This document shows positions 18,166 to 26,382 of a stretch of DNA of 64,000 nt, one piece after another. The position numbers and the translations under genes were made by a program. Every line of letters starts with the position of its first letter. Position 1 is the stretch's first letter. Below the pieces are notes generated by a model. The model worked only from the letters and a program-made list of their open reading frames with translations, was not told the origin of the DNA and ran no database searches. The stretch lies in assembly GCA_034925865.1 (NCBI GenBank), contig JAYFRN010000012.1, forward strand, positions 51,152-115,151, written 5' to 3'. Origin of the DNA: Oscillospiraceae bacterium (lineage in GTDB: Bacteria; Bacillota; Clostridia; Oscillospirales; SIG627).

Positions 18166-19437
18166 TTATTTCCTTATTTGTCCGTTTCCGGTAATCACAT
18201 ATTTGACGCAGGTCAGTTCGTTCAAGCCCATAGGACCTCTCGCATGGAGTTTACCGGTGGATATTCCTATTTCCGCGCCGAAGCCGAATTCCTCGCCGTC
18301 GGTGAAACGCGTGCTTGCGTTTGTATACACGCATGCGGCGTCGATTTTTGCGGAAAATTCATCGGAAGCGGAGAGTGACTCGGTTATTATCGCTTCACTG
18401 TGCTTGGTATTGTGTTCGTTTATAAACCCGATTGCTTCTTGAAGGGAGTCAACGACCTTTACGGATATGATCAGGTCATCATATTCCGTATAAAAATCCT
18501 CTTCGGTCGCTTTTACGATTTTCGGATCGTTAATAAACGTACATGCGCGTCCGTCGGCGCGTATTTCCACGCCCTTTTGCTGTAAAGCTTCCGCTGCCTT
18601 TGGGAGGAAGGAAGCGGCAATCGAGGAATGAACGACGAGCCCCTCGGCTGAATTGCATACAGACGGGCGCTGGGTTTTGGCGTTGATCAGAATGTTGATT
18701 GCTTTTTCTTGATCAGCATCCTCATGAACATATATATGACAGTTTCCCGCTCCGGTCTCTATCACCGGAACACGCGAATTTTCTTTGACGAAATTAATAA
18801 GGCCTGCGCCTCCGCGCGGAATGGCGAGGTCAATCTGGCCGCTCATACGGAGAAGCTTTAACGTATATTCCCGGTCCGCGCTGTCAATAAGCTGAACGCA
18901 GCCGCGCGGAAAGCCGCACTGCTCCAGAGCGGTGCGGATAGTGGAAACAATCATGCGGTTTGTATTAAGGGCTTCCTTTCCTCCGCGCAGGATTACGGCG
19001 TCAGAAGCTTTAAGACAGAGGACCGAGGCGTCTGCGGTTACATTAGGGCGCGATTCGCAAATGATCGCCACAACTCCGAGCCCTACACGCCTGCGTTCTA
19101 TTTTAAGCCCGTTGGGACGCGTCCAGCCGTCGGAAAGACCCGTCGGATCCGGCAGGGCGACGACCTTTTTTACAGAAGCGGAAATCGCTTCTATTCTTTC
19201 GCTCGTAAGCCTCAGCCGGTCGAGCATGGAAGGCTTTATATTTCCTTCGGCAAGCTCAAGATCTTTTTTATTTTCGGCAAGTATTGCTCCGGCGTTTGTT
19301 ATCAAGGCCTCGGCGATTGAAACAAGAGCGCGGTTTTTCATTTCTCCGGAAACGGATGAAAGAAATCCGGCGGCAGAGCGCGCCTCTGAAGCCATTTTAC
19401 AGAGTGATTTTTCTATTTGATCAATATTTCCGGTCAT
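18166..19437 (-). CDS. proA: Glutamate-5-semialdehyde (gamma-glutamyl phosphate) reductase
   Basis: 423 residues, full length for ProA, which reduces gamma-glutamyl phosphate with NADPH in proline synthesis. Landmarks are PLGVVAIICESRPNVT-like VGLGVVAIICESRPNVTAD, AVILRGGKEALNTN, DLAIPRGGAGLI, the stretch VPVIETGAGNCHIYV, and the catalytic-Cys region QRPSVCNSAEGLVVH. The C-terminus carries FTDGEEFGFGAEIGISTGKLHARGPMGL. No proB is present in the window. The binding site AGAAAGGG is 13 bases from the ATG, rather far. The heparinase-like gene follows closely, so the two may share a transcript. Confidence 0.96.
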   Translation of the reverse strand: MTGNIDQIEKSLCKMASEARSAAGFLSSVSGEMKNRALVSIAEALITNAGAILAENKKDLELAEGNIKPSMLDRLRLTSERIEAISASVKKVVALPDPTGLSDGWTRPNGLKIERRRVGLGVVAIICESRPNVTADASVLCLKASDAVILRGGKEALNTNRMIVSTIRTALEQCGFPRGCVQLIDSADREYTLKLLRMSGQIDLAIPRGGAGLINFVKENSRVPVIETGAGNCHIYVHEDADQEKAINILINAKTQRPSVCNSAEGLVVHSSIAASFLPKAAEALQQKGVEIRADGRACTFINDPKIVKATEEDFYTEYDDLIISVKVVDSLQEAIGFINEHNTKHSEAIITESLSASDEFSAKIDAACVYTNASTRFTDGEEFGFGAEIGISTGKLHARGPMGLNELTCVKYVITGNGQIRK

Positions 19438-19481
19438 TTATATGAAAATACCCTTTCTGTTCAAATTATGTCACATGTGGG

Positions 19482-20309
19482 TTATTTATCTCCAAGCACG
19501 ATTAATCCGTTTTCAAAATAACCGGTGTAAACGCGCTGATCGCTCGTTTCCGTCGCGGGCCATGTATAAGTACCGTATCCGTGCATTTTATTGTTTTGGA
19601 AATCCCCGGTATATGACTCGCCGTTTGCCCAGGTATATGTTCCCTTGCCCTGGCGCTTGTCGTCCTGAAAATCGCCCGTATAAATATCACCGTTGGCGAA
19701 TACATAATTCCCCGTGCCCTGCTTGACATCATTTATATAATCGCCGTCATATTTGCTGTTGTCAGCCCAGGTATAAACGCCTTTGCCGTTCTTTTGGTTG
19801 GCATTGAAGCCGCCCTCATATCTGCTGCCGTCGGCCCAGGTATAAACCCCCGTACCCTGACGCTTTCCGGCGACGAGGTCTCCCTCGTATTTATCGCCGT
19901 TGGCATATGTAAAGGCGCCCTTTCCGGTCTGGATATCCTCGGCGAATTGTCCCTCGTATATATCGCCCAAGCCGGAATATGTCATTTTACCGGAACCATT
20001 ACGCAAAAGATATTTAATATCGCCGACATAAACGTCGCCGTTTGAATATTTTATCGTATTTGTTTCCATGTCTACATTGGCTTTTGAATCATCGGGATAA
20101 AAAGCCGTCCCCTGATAGGGCGCGTTGTCTTTTACCTTGCCGACAAATTTAACGCCGTTATCAAGCTCTATATATCGGTATCCGAGTGAAAAATATACAT
20201 ATATTCCGGTGAAAATCACCGCGATAAGCGCGAGAGAAAATATTACTATTATCGGATTGGCTTTTTTTCTCCGCTTCATTATCCTTCTTCTTGCTGCTTG
20301 GCGTTCCAT
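19482..20309 (-). CDS. Membrane-anchored MORN-repeat protein
   Basis: 275 residues. After a basic start (RRRIMKRRKK) a single membrane helix (residues ~19-41) anchors the protein. The rest is exported or peripheral and made of about seven 23-residue MORN repeats of the form YxGDFxxxKxxGxGxYTWANG, from residue ~90 to the end. In other proteins such repeats fold as a beta-hairpin solenoid and mediate membrane or protein contacts. No enzyme domain is visible. The start follows AAAGGAG at good spacing. It lies downstream of a small membrane protein gene on the same strand (30 bases apart). Confidence 0.85.
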   Translation of the reverse strand: MERQAARRRIMKRRKKANPIIVIFSLALIAVIFTGIYVYFSLGYRYIELDNGVKFVGKVKDNAPYQGTAFYPDDSKANVDMETNTIKYSNGDVYVGDIKYLLRNGSGKMTYSGLGDIYEGQFAEDIQTGKGAFTYANGDKYEGDLVAGKRQGTGVYTWADGSRYEGGFNANQKNGKGVYTWADNSKYDGDYINDVKQGTGNYVFANGDIYTGDFQDDKRQGKGTYTWANGESYTGDFQNNKMHGYGTYTWPATETSDQRVYTGYFENGLIVLGDK

Positions 20310-20339
20310 TCAGGAAGCTCCTTTCAGGTGGTACAAGTT

Positions 20340-20927
20340 TTATTTGTCTCCGGTTCCGTTTGTGGTTTCCGGAACCAATATATAATCAGTATCATTTGTG
20401 ACGAGAACGGTGTTGCCCCCGGTTTTGTCGCTATAAAAGCTTTTTACCATCGAGCCGGAGAAGTCTACAACTAGCGGAACGATAAAATAGCACAACACAA
20501 GGACTATATAAAACACTATTGCGGTAAGTACGACCGAAAGAATGGTTGTTCCCTGACTGTCATAGGTACGTTCCGCCTTCGCCTGAAAATCAGACGGGAT
20601 ATAAAACCTTTCGGTTGCGAAATTACGTGCGGGCTTTAGCTCGCCGTATTTACGGGGCTGAGCTGAATCGCCTGTGTTCATATCTGCGGATATGACGACA
20701 TTCGAAAGCGAGCTGTTGGGACGAAGAACAAATTTTATAAGTCCGCTTTTTTTAAAACCGAGTTCGTCAAGAGTCTTTGCTTTTGAGACACGGTCACAGC
20801 CGTCATCCAAAAGCTTTCTGACAAATTTGCCAAGAATGCGTTTGTTGTAATACGCATATAAAGCCGCGATTACAACCCCCGCAAACACAGCGTATAAATA
20901 TACTGAAAAATCCACCTCTGAAAACAC
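20340..20927 (-). CDS. Uncharacterised two-helix membrane protein
   Basis: 195 residues starting at GTG, chosen because AAGGAGG lies eight bases upstream. One hydrophobic helix lies near residues 10-26 and a second near 127-155, with a basic/polar cytoplasmic-looking segment between and a Thr/Asn-rich tail after. I do not recognise a family. It is upstream of, and probably co-transcribed with, the MORN protein, suggesting an envelope role, but this is inference from position only. Confidence 0.7.
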   Translation of the reverse strand: MFSEVDFSVYLYAVFAGVVIAALYAYYNKRILGKFVRKLLDDGCDRVSKAKTLDELGFKKSGLIKFVLRPNSSLSNVVISADMNTGDSAQPRKYGELKPARNFATERFYIPSDFQAKAERTYDSQGTTILSVVLTAIVFYIVLVLCYFIVPLVVDFSGSMVKSFYSDKTGGNTVLVTNDTDYILVPETTNGTGDK

Positions 20928-21063
20928 GGCCGTGTCCTCCTTCTCATAAATACATATATCAGCACGAAAAAATACGTGTATAGGAAGTATTATTTTATTC
21001 TTAATATAAAAAGCATTAAATTATATAAGAATTAAAAAGAATTACAGAATGATGTTCTATACG

Positions 21064-21086
21064 CCGCTTTCTTTTTTAGAAAGCGG
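21064..21086 (-). terminator. Hairpin after serS
   Basis: A nine-bp perfect stem (CCGCTTTCT / AGAAAGCGG) with a five-T loop lies six bases beyond the serS stop on the minus strand. It lacks a clear U-tract after it, so terminator function is only likely. The rest of the 164-bp gap to the next gene is AT-rich with no gene. Confidence 0.5.
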
Positions 21087-21091
21087 TCGGT

Positions 21092-22369
21092 TTAATTTTT
21101 GACTATCTTATCGGTTCCCATATACCGGCGGAGAACTTCCGGAACAGTAACGGTACCGTCGGGATTCTGATAATTTTCAAGAATAGCGGCAACCGTGCGT
21201 CCGATGGCAAGTCCCGAACCATTGAGAGTGTGAACGAGCCTTGTTTTGTCCTTGATATCTTTTTTATATTTGATCTCAGCTCTTCTGGCTTGATAATCGA
21301 CGAAATTAGAGCATGAGGAAATTTCCACATATCTGTTGTAGGATGGCATCCAAACCTCAAGATCATATGTTTTGGCGGATGAAAAGCCCATATCTCCCGT
21401 ACTGAGCAGAGACACTCTGTAAGGCAATCCAAGCGCTTCAAGCAGAGCGGAAGCATCGCGGGTGAGGCTTTCAAGCTCGTCGTAAGAGCATTCGGGCTCA
21501 CAGAATTTCACGAGCTCAACCTTGTTGAATTGATGCTGGCGGATAAGACCGCGCGTATCGCGTCCTGCGCTGCCGGCTTCCGCGCGGAAACAAGCGGTAT
21601 AAGCACAATATTTGATGGGAAGCCTGTCTCCGGAGAGAATTTCCTTGCGGTGCATATTCGTAACGGGGACTTCGGCGGTCGGTATAAGGAAATAATCGGT
21701 GCCCGCGACCTTAAAGGCATCCTCCTCAAACTTTGGAAGCTGTCCTGTTCCGCGCATTGAGGCGCGATTAACCATATACGGAGGGAATATTTCAGTATAA
21801 CCGTTGGCGGTGTGTGTATCAAGAAAGAAATTCACTATGCTGCGTTCAAGCCTGGCGCCCTGTCCCTTGTAAACATGGAATCTGGCGCCGGTTATCTTTG
21901 CGGCGGTATCAGGATCAAGAATGGAAAGCTCCGCGCCTATGTCCCAGTGCGCTTTCGGCTCGTAAGCAAATTTAGTAGGCTCTCCCCATGATCTGACAAC
22001 AACATTGGCGCTGTCGTCCGGACCGACAGGAACGCTTTCATCGGGAAGATTAGGTATGAAGAGCAAGATATCTTCGATTTTTGCGTCTATTTCGGAAATC
22101 CTGTCAGTATCAGCCTTGCATTCGTCAGAGAGCTCCTTCATTTCGGCGAATATCCGGTCTGTATCTTCGCCAGCCTTTTTCAAAGCTGGTATCTGCTTTG
22201 AAATAGTGTTTTGTTTTGCCTTTTTTGTTTCGGTGTCAGATATAAGCGCACGCCGCTCAGTATCAAGCGAAAGTAAAAGATCAATTTCCGCTCCGTAATC
22301 CTTATTACGGGTAAGAAGGCGACGCTTCACATATTCCGCGTTTTCTTTAATAAATCTGATGTCTAACAT
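21092..22369 (-). CDS. serS: Seryl-tRNA synthetase
   Basis: 425 residues, standard length. The N-terminal long coiled-coil arm (residues ~30-100) that grips tRNA-Ser is rich in Lys/Glu/Asp. Class II motif 2 is seen as [30 protein letters not shown] (split around ~265-294), and motif 3 as [19 protein letters not shown] near the C-terminus. [10 protein letters not shown] is the serine-binding TxE loop. It charges serine onto tRNA-Ser. The start follows AGGAAG. It is only 42 bases downstream of parB on the same strand and could be in the parAB transcript. No T-box leader is possible in so short a gap. Confidence 0.97.
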   Translation of the reverse strand: MLDIRFIKENAEYVKRRLLTRNKDYGAEIDLLLSLDTERRALISDTETKKAKQNTISKQIPALKKAGEDTDRIFAEMKELSDECKADTDRISEIDAKIEDILLFIPNLPDESVPVGPDDSANVVVRSWGEPTKFAYEPKAHWDIGAELSILDPDTAAKITGARFHVYKGQGARLERSIVNFFLDTHTANGYTEIFPPYMVNRASMRGTGQLPKFEEDAFKVAGTDYFLIPTAEVPVTNMHRKEILSGDRLPIKYCAYTACFRAEAGSAGRDTRGLIRQHQFNKVELVKFCEPECSYDELESLTRDASALLEALGLPYRVSLLSTGDMGFSSAKTYDLEVWMPSYNRYVEISSCSNFVDYQARRAEIKYKKDIKDKTRLVHTLNGSGLAIGRTVAAILENYQNPDGTVTVPEVLRRYMGTDKIVKN

Positions 22370-22411
22370 GGTTTAATCTTCCTATTATATATTTATATGT
22401 AATTAGTATTG

Positions 22412-23308
22412 TTATTCGGAAAGCTCTTCGACGCCGAGAGAACCGAAAAGCTCTTCAAGGTCGTCGCTGTCAAAGAAATCGAGCACCAGTTTACCCGCGC
22501 CTTCGTTTCCGGGAATTATCTTAACCTTGCGTCCGAGAAATTCGGATGCTTTTTGCTCGGTAAATTTAAGATGTGAAAGATAAATCTCGTCAGGCTTTTT
22601 TGGTACGGGCTTGACGGTGATCCTGCCTTCTTTGATCCCTTCGGCCGCGAGCAGAGCTTTAACCGCGTTTTCGGTTTCGCGGACGCTCATTGAATTTTCA
22701 ATTATTCTGTTAAGAAGTGAGCTTATCTTGTCCTCGTCCTTTAATGCCAGCAACGCTCTCGCGTGTCCTGCTGAAATAATGCCGTCGCGCAGCATGTTTT
22801 TAGCGGCATCGGGCAGCGACAAAAGACGGAGAGCATTAGTCACGGCGGTTCGGGATTTGCCAACTCGCTTTGCGGCTTCTTCCTGGGTGATACCAAAGTT
22901 CTCAATAAGCTTTTGAAAACCTCCGGCTTCATCAATCGGATTAAGATCTTCACGCTGTAAATTTTCAATAAGTGCTATTTCGGCGGCATCCTGCTCGCTG
23001 ACTGATTTTATTATAACAGGAAGTTCGGTAAGCCCTGCCAGCTTTGAAGCCCGAAAGCGTCTTTCTCCCGCTATTATCATATAATTTCCGCCATCTACAG
23101 CCTTGACTATAAGGGGCGAAATTACACCGTGAGCCTTTATCGATTCGGAAAGTTCGGTAAGTGTGTCGTCCGAAAAAGTTTTTCTGTGCTGATTTATATC
23201 CGGAATTATCCTTTCGATAGGAACAGGAGTGATAACATCGGCATCATCATAGGTGTTCTGCCGCATGAGCTCATCTATGCCGGTGCCGAGAGCGTTTTTC
23301 TTGGCCAT
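22412..23308 (-). CDS. parB: Chromosome partition protein ParB/Spo0J
   Basis: 298 residues. The N-terminal CTPase/ParB domain shows GVISPLIVKAV, the GERRFRASKLAGL loop and the ALIENLQREDLNPIDEA box; the central HTH is ITQEEAAKRVGKSRTAVTNALRLLSLP; the C-terminal part is the dimerisation domain. ParB loads at parS sites, slides as a CTP-dependent clamp and recruits SMC near the origin. It lies 57 bases downstream of parA, the usual soj-spo0J order. Two perfect parS sites are upstream of parA at 24296 and 24367. Confidence 0.94.
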   Translation of the reverse strand: MAKKNALGTGIDELMRQNTYDDADVITPVPIERIIPDINQHRKTFSDDTLTELSESIKAHGVISPLIVKAVDGGNYMIIAGERRFRASKLAGLTELPVIIKSVSEQDAAEIALIENLQREDLNPIDEAGGFQKLIENFGITQEEAAKRVGKSRTAVTNALRLLSLPDAAKNMLRDGIISAGHARALLALKDEDKISSLLNRIIENSMSVRETENAVKALLAAEGIKEGRITVKPVPKKPDEIYLSHLKFTEQKASEFLGRKVKIIPGNEGAGKLVLDFFDSDDLEELFGSLGVEELSE

Positions 23309-23365
23309 TTATTTTAAATACCTTTTCTTTTGCCTGATTATTTTGAATTGACTATATGTAACCGA

Positions 23366-24148
23366 CTATATTTTAAATTTTGAAATCATCTCGCGTGCAA
23401 TTTCAAGATACGCAGAAGACGGTTTACAATTCCTGTCGTAATACACAACAGGCTGTCCAAAGCTCGGTGCTTCACTCACTCTGACTCCACGGGGAATTGT
23501 CGACTTAAATACTTTCCCCGGAAAAAATCTCTGTACTTCCCTGGCGACCTGAATGGAAAGATTCAATCTTCCATCATACATAGTAAGAATAACTCCACCA
23601 AGAGACAAAGACGGATTGTATAGCTTTTGTACTTTGTTCAGAGTATAAGTAAGCTGTGAAAGCCCTTCAAGCGCAAAGTATTCACACTGCATGGGAACAA
23701 TTATCATATCTGAACATACCATTGCGTTTAAAGTCAAAAGTCCAAGGGATGGCGGGCAATCAATTATAACAGCGTCATATTTTTCTTTTACCATAGCTTT
23801 ATCGAGAGCATCAGAAAGAACAAATTCGCGCCTATTGCGGTCGGAAATTAAAAGCTCGGCGCCGGCAAGCTCCATTGTGGCGGGAATAATATCAACACCT
23901 TCAAATTTTGTGCCTCGTATAGCTTGCGAAGCTTCAGCGGCGCCGGAAACAATGTCAAACGATGAAACGCCTGAGTTCTTTTTCAAAACACCCATTCCGG
24001 TGGAGCAGTTACCCTGAGGATCAAAATCCAAAAGAAGAACACGTCTTTTGAGAATGCCGAGGGCGGCGGCAATATTAATTGCGCATGTGGTTTTGCCTAC
24101 ACCGCCCTTTTGATTGGCCATAGAAAATATTTTTGCCTTATCAGACAT
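23366..24148 (-). CDS. parA: Chromosome partition ATPase ParA/Soj
   Basis: 260 residues from ATG 24148, preceded by a G-rich stretch; an ATG 15 bases further upstream lacks any binding site. The deviant Walker A KGGVGKTT with both lysines begins near residue 14, followed by LLLDFDPQGNCS, the Walker B YDAVIIDCPPSLGLLTLNA, and VILTMYDGRLNLS. Soj-type ParA binds DNA nonspecifically as an ATP dimer and, with ParB, positions origins and controls DnaA. A strong sigma-A promoter lies at 24236-24264. The operon is parA-parB and perhaps serS. Confidence 0.95.
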   Translation of the reverse strand: MSDKAKIFSMANQKGGVGKTTCAINIAAALGILKRRVLLLDFDPQGNCSTGMGVLKKNSGVSSFDIVSGAAEASQAIRGTKFEGVDIIPATMELAGAELLISDRNRREFVLSDALDKAMVKEKYDAVIIDCPPSLGLLTLNAMVCSDMIIVPMQCEYFALEGLSQLTYTLNKVQKLYNPSLSLGGVILTMYDGRLNLSIQVAREVQRFFPGKVFKSTIPRGVRVSEAPSFGQPVVYYDRNCKPSSAYLEIAREMISKFKI

Positions 24149-24235
24149 TTTGCCCCGCCCCATTATTTATAATTGGCTGAAAATACATTTATATATTCGG
24201 AACGAATGGAGAATCATAAGTATTTCTGCTTTAAT

Positions 24236-24264
24236 ATTATATACCCCCTGTATCAGAAAGTCAA
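24236..24264 (-). promoter_or_regulatory. Sigma-A-type promoter of parA-parB
   Basis: On the minus strand TTGACT (24264-24259), a 17-base spacer and TATAAT (24241-24236) give a near-consensus promoter about 80 bases upstream of the parA start. Both parS sites lie just upstream of it, so ParB loading could influence this promoter. Confidence 0.75.
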
Positions 24265-24295
24265 GAAATATTGCCATATGGCTTTAAACCGAAAA

Positions 24296-24311
24296 TGTTT
24301 CACGTGAAACA
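24296..24311. promoter_or_regulatory. parS site 1
   Basis: TGTTTCACGTGAAACA is a perfect 16-bp palindrome matching the bacterial parS consensus, here extended by AAAA/TTTT flanks to 24 bp (24292-24315). It lies between noc and parA. Confidence 0.96.
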
Positions 24312-24366
24312 TTTTCTCCCGTACAACAGAACAGAATGTCCGGTTGTGCTACTTTCGGTCGAAAAA

Positions 24367-24382
24367 TGTTTCACGTGAAACA
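24367..24382. promoter_or_regulatory. parS site 2
   Basis: An identical TGTTTCACGTGAAACA palindrome 71 bases from site 1, with AA/TT flanks (24365-24384), directly after the noc stop region. Confidence 0.96.
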
Positions 24383-24393
24383 TTGCGCTTTTA

Positions 24394-25308
24394 CTAATTA
24401 TGTGTGCAGCTTTTTATGTATATTTTCATCAGTGTTCCTTCTTCTGTTTCTTCCTTGTCGATATCAACATCGTATCCGGCCAGCTTTACTGTTTCGGCGG
24501 CTTTTTCAATTGTATTTGTAAATATCTTAATATCCTTTAATATGATTTTTCTGATGGGACGCTGTTCAACAGATTGTATCATTGTATCCGCCACGGTTTC
24601 TCTGTCAATAAAAGCTCGCCTTTTGAATATATCTTCTATAAATTCTTCTGTTTCCGCTACATTCAATCCCTTTGAAATAACTTCTCTCATGATTTTCCTG
24701 CGAAGATCAGGTTCGAAAATTTTAAGAAGCGCGCGTGCATGGCGTTCTGAAAGAGAATTTTTGATCATTTCATCTCTTTCATCAGCGTCGAAGCGAAGCA
24801 ATCTCAACTTGTTCGCTATCGCGGATTGACTCATTGAAAGCTTTTGAGCAACCTGTTCCTGCGTAAGCTTGTGCATGGATACAAGAGCTTCTATCGCTTG
24901 AGCCTGTTCAAAAATGTTGAGATTTTCACGTTGAATGTTTTCAATAAGAGAAAGCTCTGCTTGACGCGATTCGCCGATTGAGTCAAATATTATACAAGGC
25001 ACAGATTTAAAAGCGACAAGCTTTGCCGCTCTGAGCCTGCGTTCTCCGGCTATCAATTGAAATCTTGAGCCGGACTTTTTAACGAGCAGAGGCGATATTA
25101 TTCCGTATTGTTTTATGCTGTCAGCAAGAGCGATAAGACTGTCATCTTCAAATATTTTTCGCGGTTGATAAGGATTTTGATCTATATCAGTGATATCTAT
25201 GAGCGTTATTTCCGGTTTCCCGTCTTTTTGATCAAAAATATTACCCGCTTCGGCAAGTATGCGGTGCAAATTCGTTTTGTTCATCTGCTTTAATCCGGAC
25301 TTGTTCAT
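24394..25308 (-). CDS. noc: Second ParB-family protein, Noc-like nucleoid occlusion factor
   Basis: 304 residues from ATG 25308. ParB domain features are NPYQPRKIFEDDSLIALADS, GIISPLLVK, AGERRLRAAKLVAF and LSLIENIQRENLNIFEQAQAI; the HTH is LTQEQVAQKLSMSQSAIANKLRLL. The pairing with a separate parA-parB and its place upstream of parA match the noc-soj-spo0J arrangement, where Noc binds DNA and membrane to block division over the nucleoid. I did not find a Noc-binding-site palindrome (ATTTCCCGGGAAAT) here, so Noc rather than another ParB paralog is inferred from position. The frame continues upstream through a CT/GA dinucleotide tract, which may be leader or an N-terminal extension. Confidence 0.82.
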   Translation of the reverse strand: MNKSGLKQMNKTNLHRILAEAGNIFDQKDGKPEITLIDITDIDQNPYQPRKIFEDDSLIALADSIKQYGIISPLLVKKSGSRFQLIAGERRLRAAKLVAFKSVPCIIFDSIGESRQAELSLIENIQRENLNIFEQAQAIEALVSMHKLTQEQVAQKLSMSQSAIANKLRLLRFDADERDEMIKNSLSERHARALLKIFEPDLRRKIMREVISKGLNVAETEEFIEDIFKRRAFIDRETVADTMIQSVEQRPIRKIILKDIKIFTNTIEKAAETVKLAGYDVDIDKEETEEGTLMKIYIKSCTHN

Positions 25309-25332
25309 AATAATGCCGTTACCTTTCTCTTT

Positions 25333-25350
25333 CTCTCTCTCTCTCTCTCT
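25333..25350. repeat. Dinucleotide tract (CT/GA)9 upstream of noc
   Basis: Nine CT units on the plus strand (GA on the noc strand) lie 25-42 bases before the noc ATG, next to an AAAGG-type binding site. No stop is met in the noc frame across the tract, where it would read Arg-Glu repeats. Such tracts change length by slippage. Confidence 0.85.
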
Positions 25351-25539
25351 TACTCTCGCACGTTTATACTCAAATTTTACCGTACTTTTATTGCCGATTA
25401 TGTCATATCGTGCGACAAAAAACAATAATTACAATATTTTTAAGTTTGCCGAAAGTGATGGTACCGAATTATCATGATTGGCATATTATATTATCAGCGG
25501 AGGAGCTCCGCTTCAAGAGTTATTTGAGAGGAGAAAAAT

Positions 25540-25638
25540 ATGAACTGCGCTAAGAATTTTCTGTGCAACGATGATTGTTGGATTTGGATCCTTATAATCG
25601 CGCTTGTCGTTTGTCTTTTCTGCTGCTGCTGTGGCTAA
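25540..25638 (+). CDS. 32-residue Cys-rich transmembrane micropeptide
   Basis: A very strong binding site (GAGAGGAG, eight bases before ATG) precedes a 32-codon frame: a short polar start with Cys3, Cys9 and Cys13, the helix WIWILIIALVVCLF, and the end CCCCG. It is followed at once by a perfect terminator (25658-25689), so this is a complete monocistronic unit. Comparable tiny Cys-tailed hydrophobic peptides are seen in Clostridia without known function. A membrane-inserted peptide with a metal- or thiol-reactive Cys tail is inferred. It lies divergent from noc. Confidence 0.75.
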   Translation: MNCAKNFLCNDDCWIWILIIALVVCLFCCCCG

Positions 25639-25657
25639 TTAATCTACATCAGTAAGA

Positions 25658-25689
25658 AAAAAGCGCCGCATTTGTTTGCGGCGCTTTTT
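25658..25689. terminator. Bidirectional intrinsic terminator
   Basis: A 13-bp perfect stem AAAAAGCGCCGCA / TGCGGCGCTTTTT with a six-base loop ends in T5 on the plus strand and, because of the A-run, T5 on the minus strand too. It serves the micropeptide gene and the convergent lipoprotein gene. Confidence 0.95.
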
Positions 25690-25696
25690 GGTATGT

Positions 25697-26293
25697 TCAG
25701 GAAAAATTCAATTCAATTTTATCTTTTCCGTTTGTAGCTGAATATTTAAGCTTTACAGGGGTGCCGCCTTCGACATCCACAGAAAGATTAATTTCAGTGC
25801 CGGACGGTGGTGGTTCAAAGTTATATGTCCGCACGGATTTTCCATCAACAATTGTTGTATTTTCGCTTTCAGAGGATTGATATTTGGCTGTTCCCAAAAA
25901 GATAAATAGAGCTCTGAGATCTGAGAAAATATCTCCTTTGGCATCGGTTTCAAATTCGCAGCCTAAGAATTCAGTAGTGATTGTGTCTTCTCGAATGGTT
26001 TTTATTAATCCGCACAGATCGCTTTCTCCCTGGATCGTAATTTTCATTACATCCGTTCCGTCAAATTTAATATTCATCACGCCGTGCATTTCGTTGATGA
26101 CAAAGCCGGCTGTATATTCACACGGAGAAGAAAATTTTACTGATATTTGCGGAGTACGGTCGTAAGCATCGCTGCATCCGGACATAAGAATCTGATTACA
26201 GCATAAAATAAATATAAATATGACGACTGTTGTTCTGATTCTGTCATTGAAGCTTTTCTCAATTGCGTCTTTAGCTTTTTTATTGTTTATCAC
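25697..26293 (-). CDS. Putative lipoprotein, function unknown
   Basis: About 198 residues from a GTG at 26293, chosen because GGGAGG lies eight bases upstream. The frame is open further upstream, but without a better start signal. A basic segment leads into a hydrophobic stretch and the lipobox LMSGC, so the mature protein should be lipid-anchored outside the membrane. The rest is beta-rich (INLSVDVEGGTPVKLKYSATNG near the end), suggesting a small all-beta fold. I do not recognise a named family. It lies downstream of the NAD(P)HX repair gene on the same strand (89 bases apart). Confidence 0.72.
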   Translation of the reverse strand: MINNKKAKDAIEKSFNDRIRTTVVIFIFILCCNQILMSGCSDAYDRTPQISVKFSSPCEYTAGFVINEMHGVMNIKFDGTDVMKITIQGESDLCGLIKTIREDTITTEFLGCEFETDAKGDIFSDLRALFIFLGTAKYQSSESENTTIVDGKSVRTYNFEPPPSGTEINLSVDVEGGTPVKLKYSATNGKDKIELNFS

Positions 26294-26382
26294 TATTTTC
26301 CTCCCGAGCATGAGGTGTATACAAACATTGTTAGATACCATATAGATATTGTTGTATAACATCCTATGCACGGAATTTAATA

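Noticed and set aside
22370-22411. T-box or other leader before serS
   Set aside because: Only 42 bases separate parB and serS, too few for a T-box, and no specifier stem is present.
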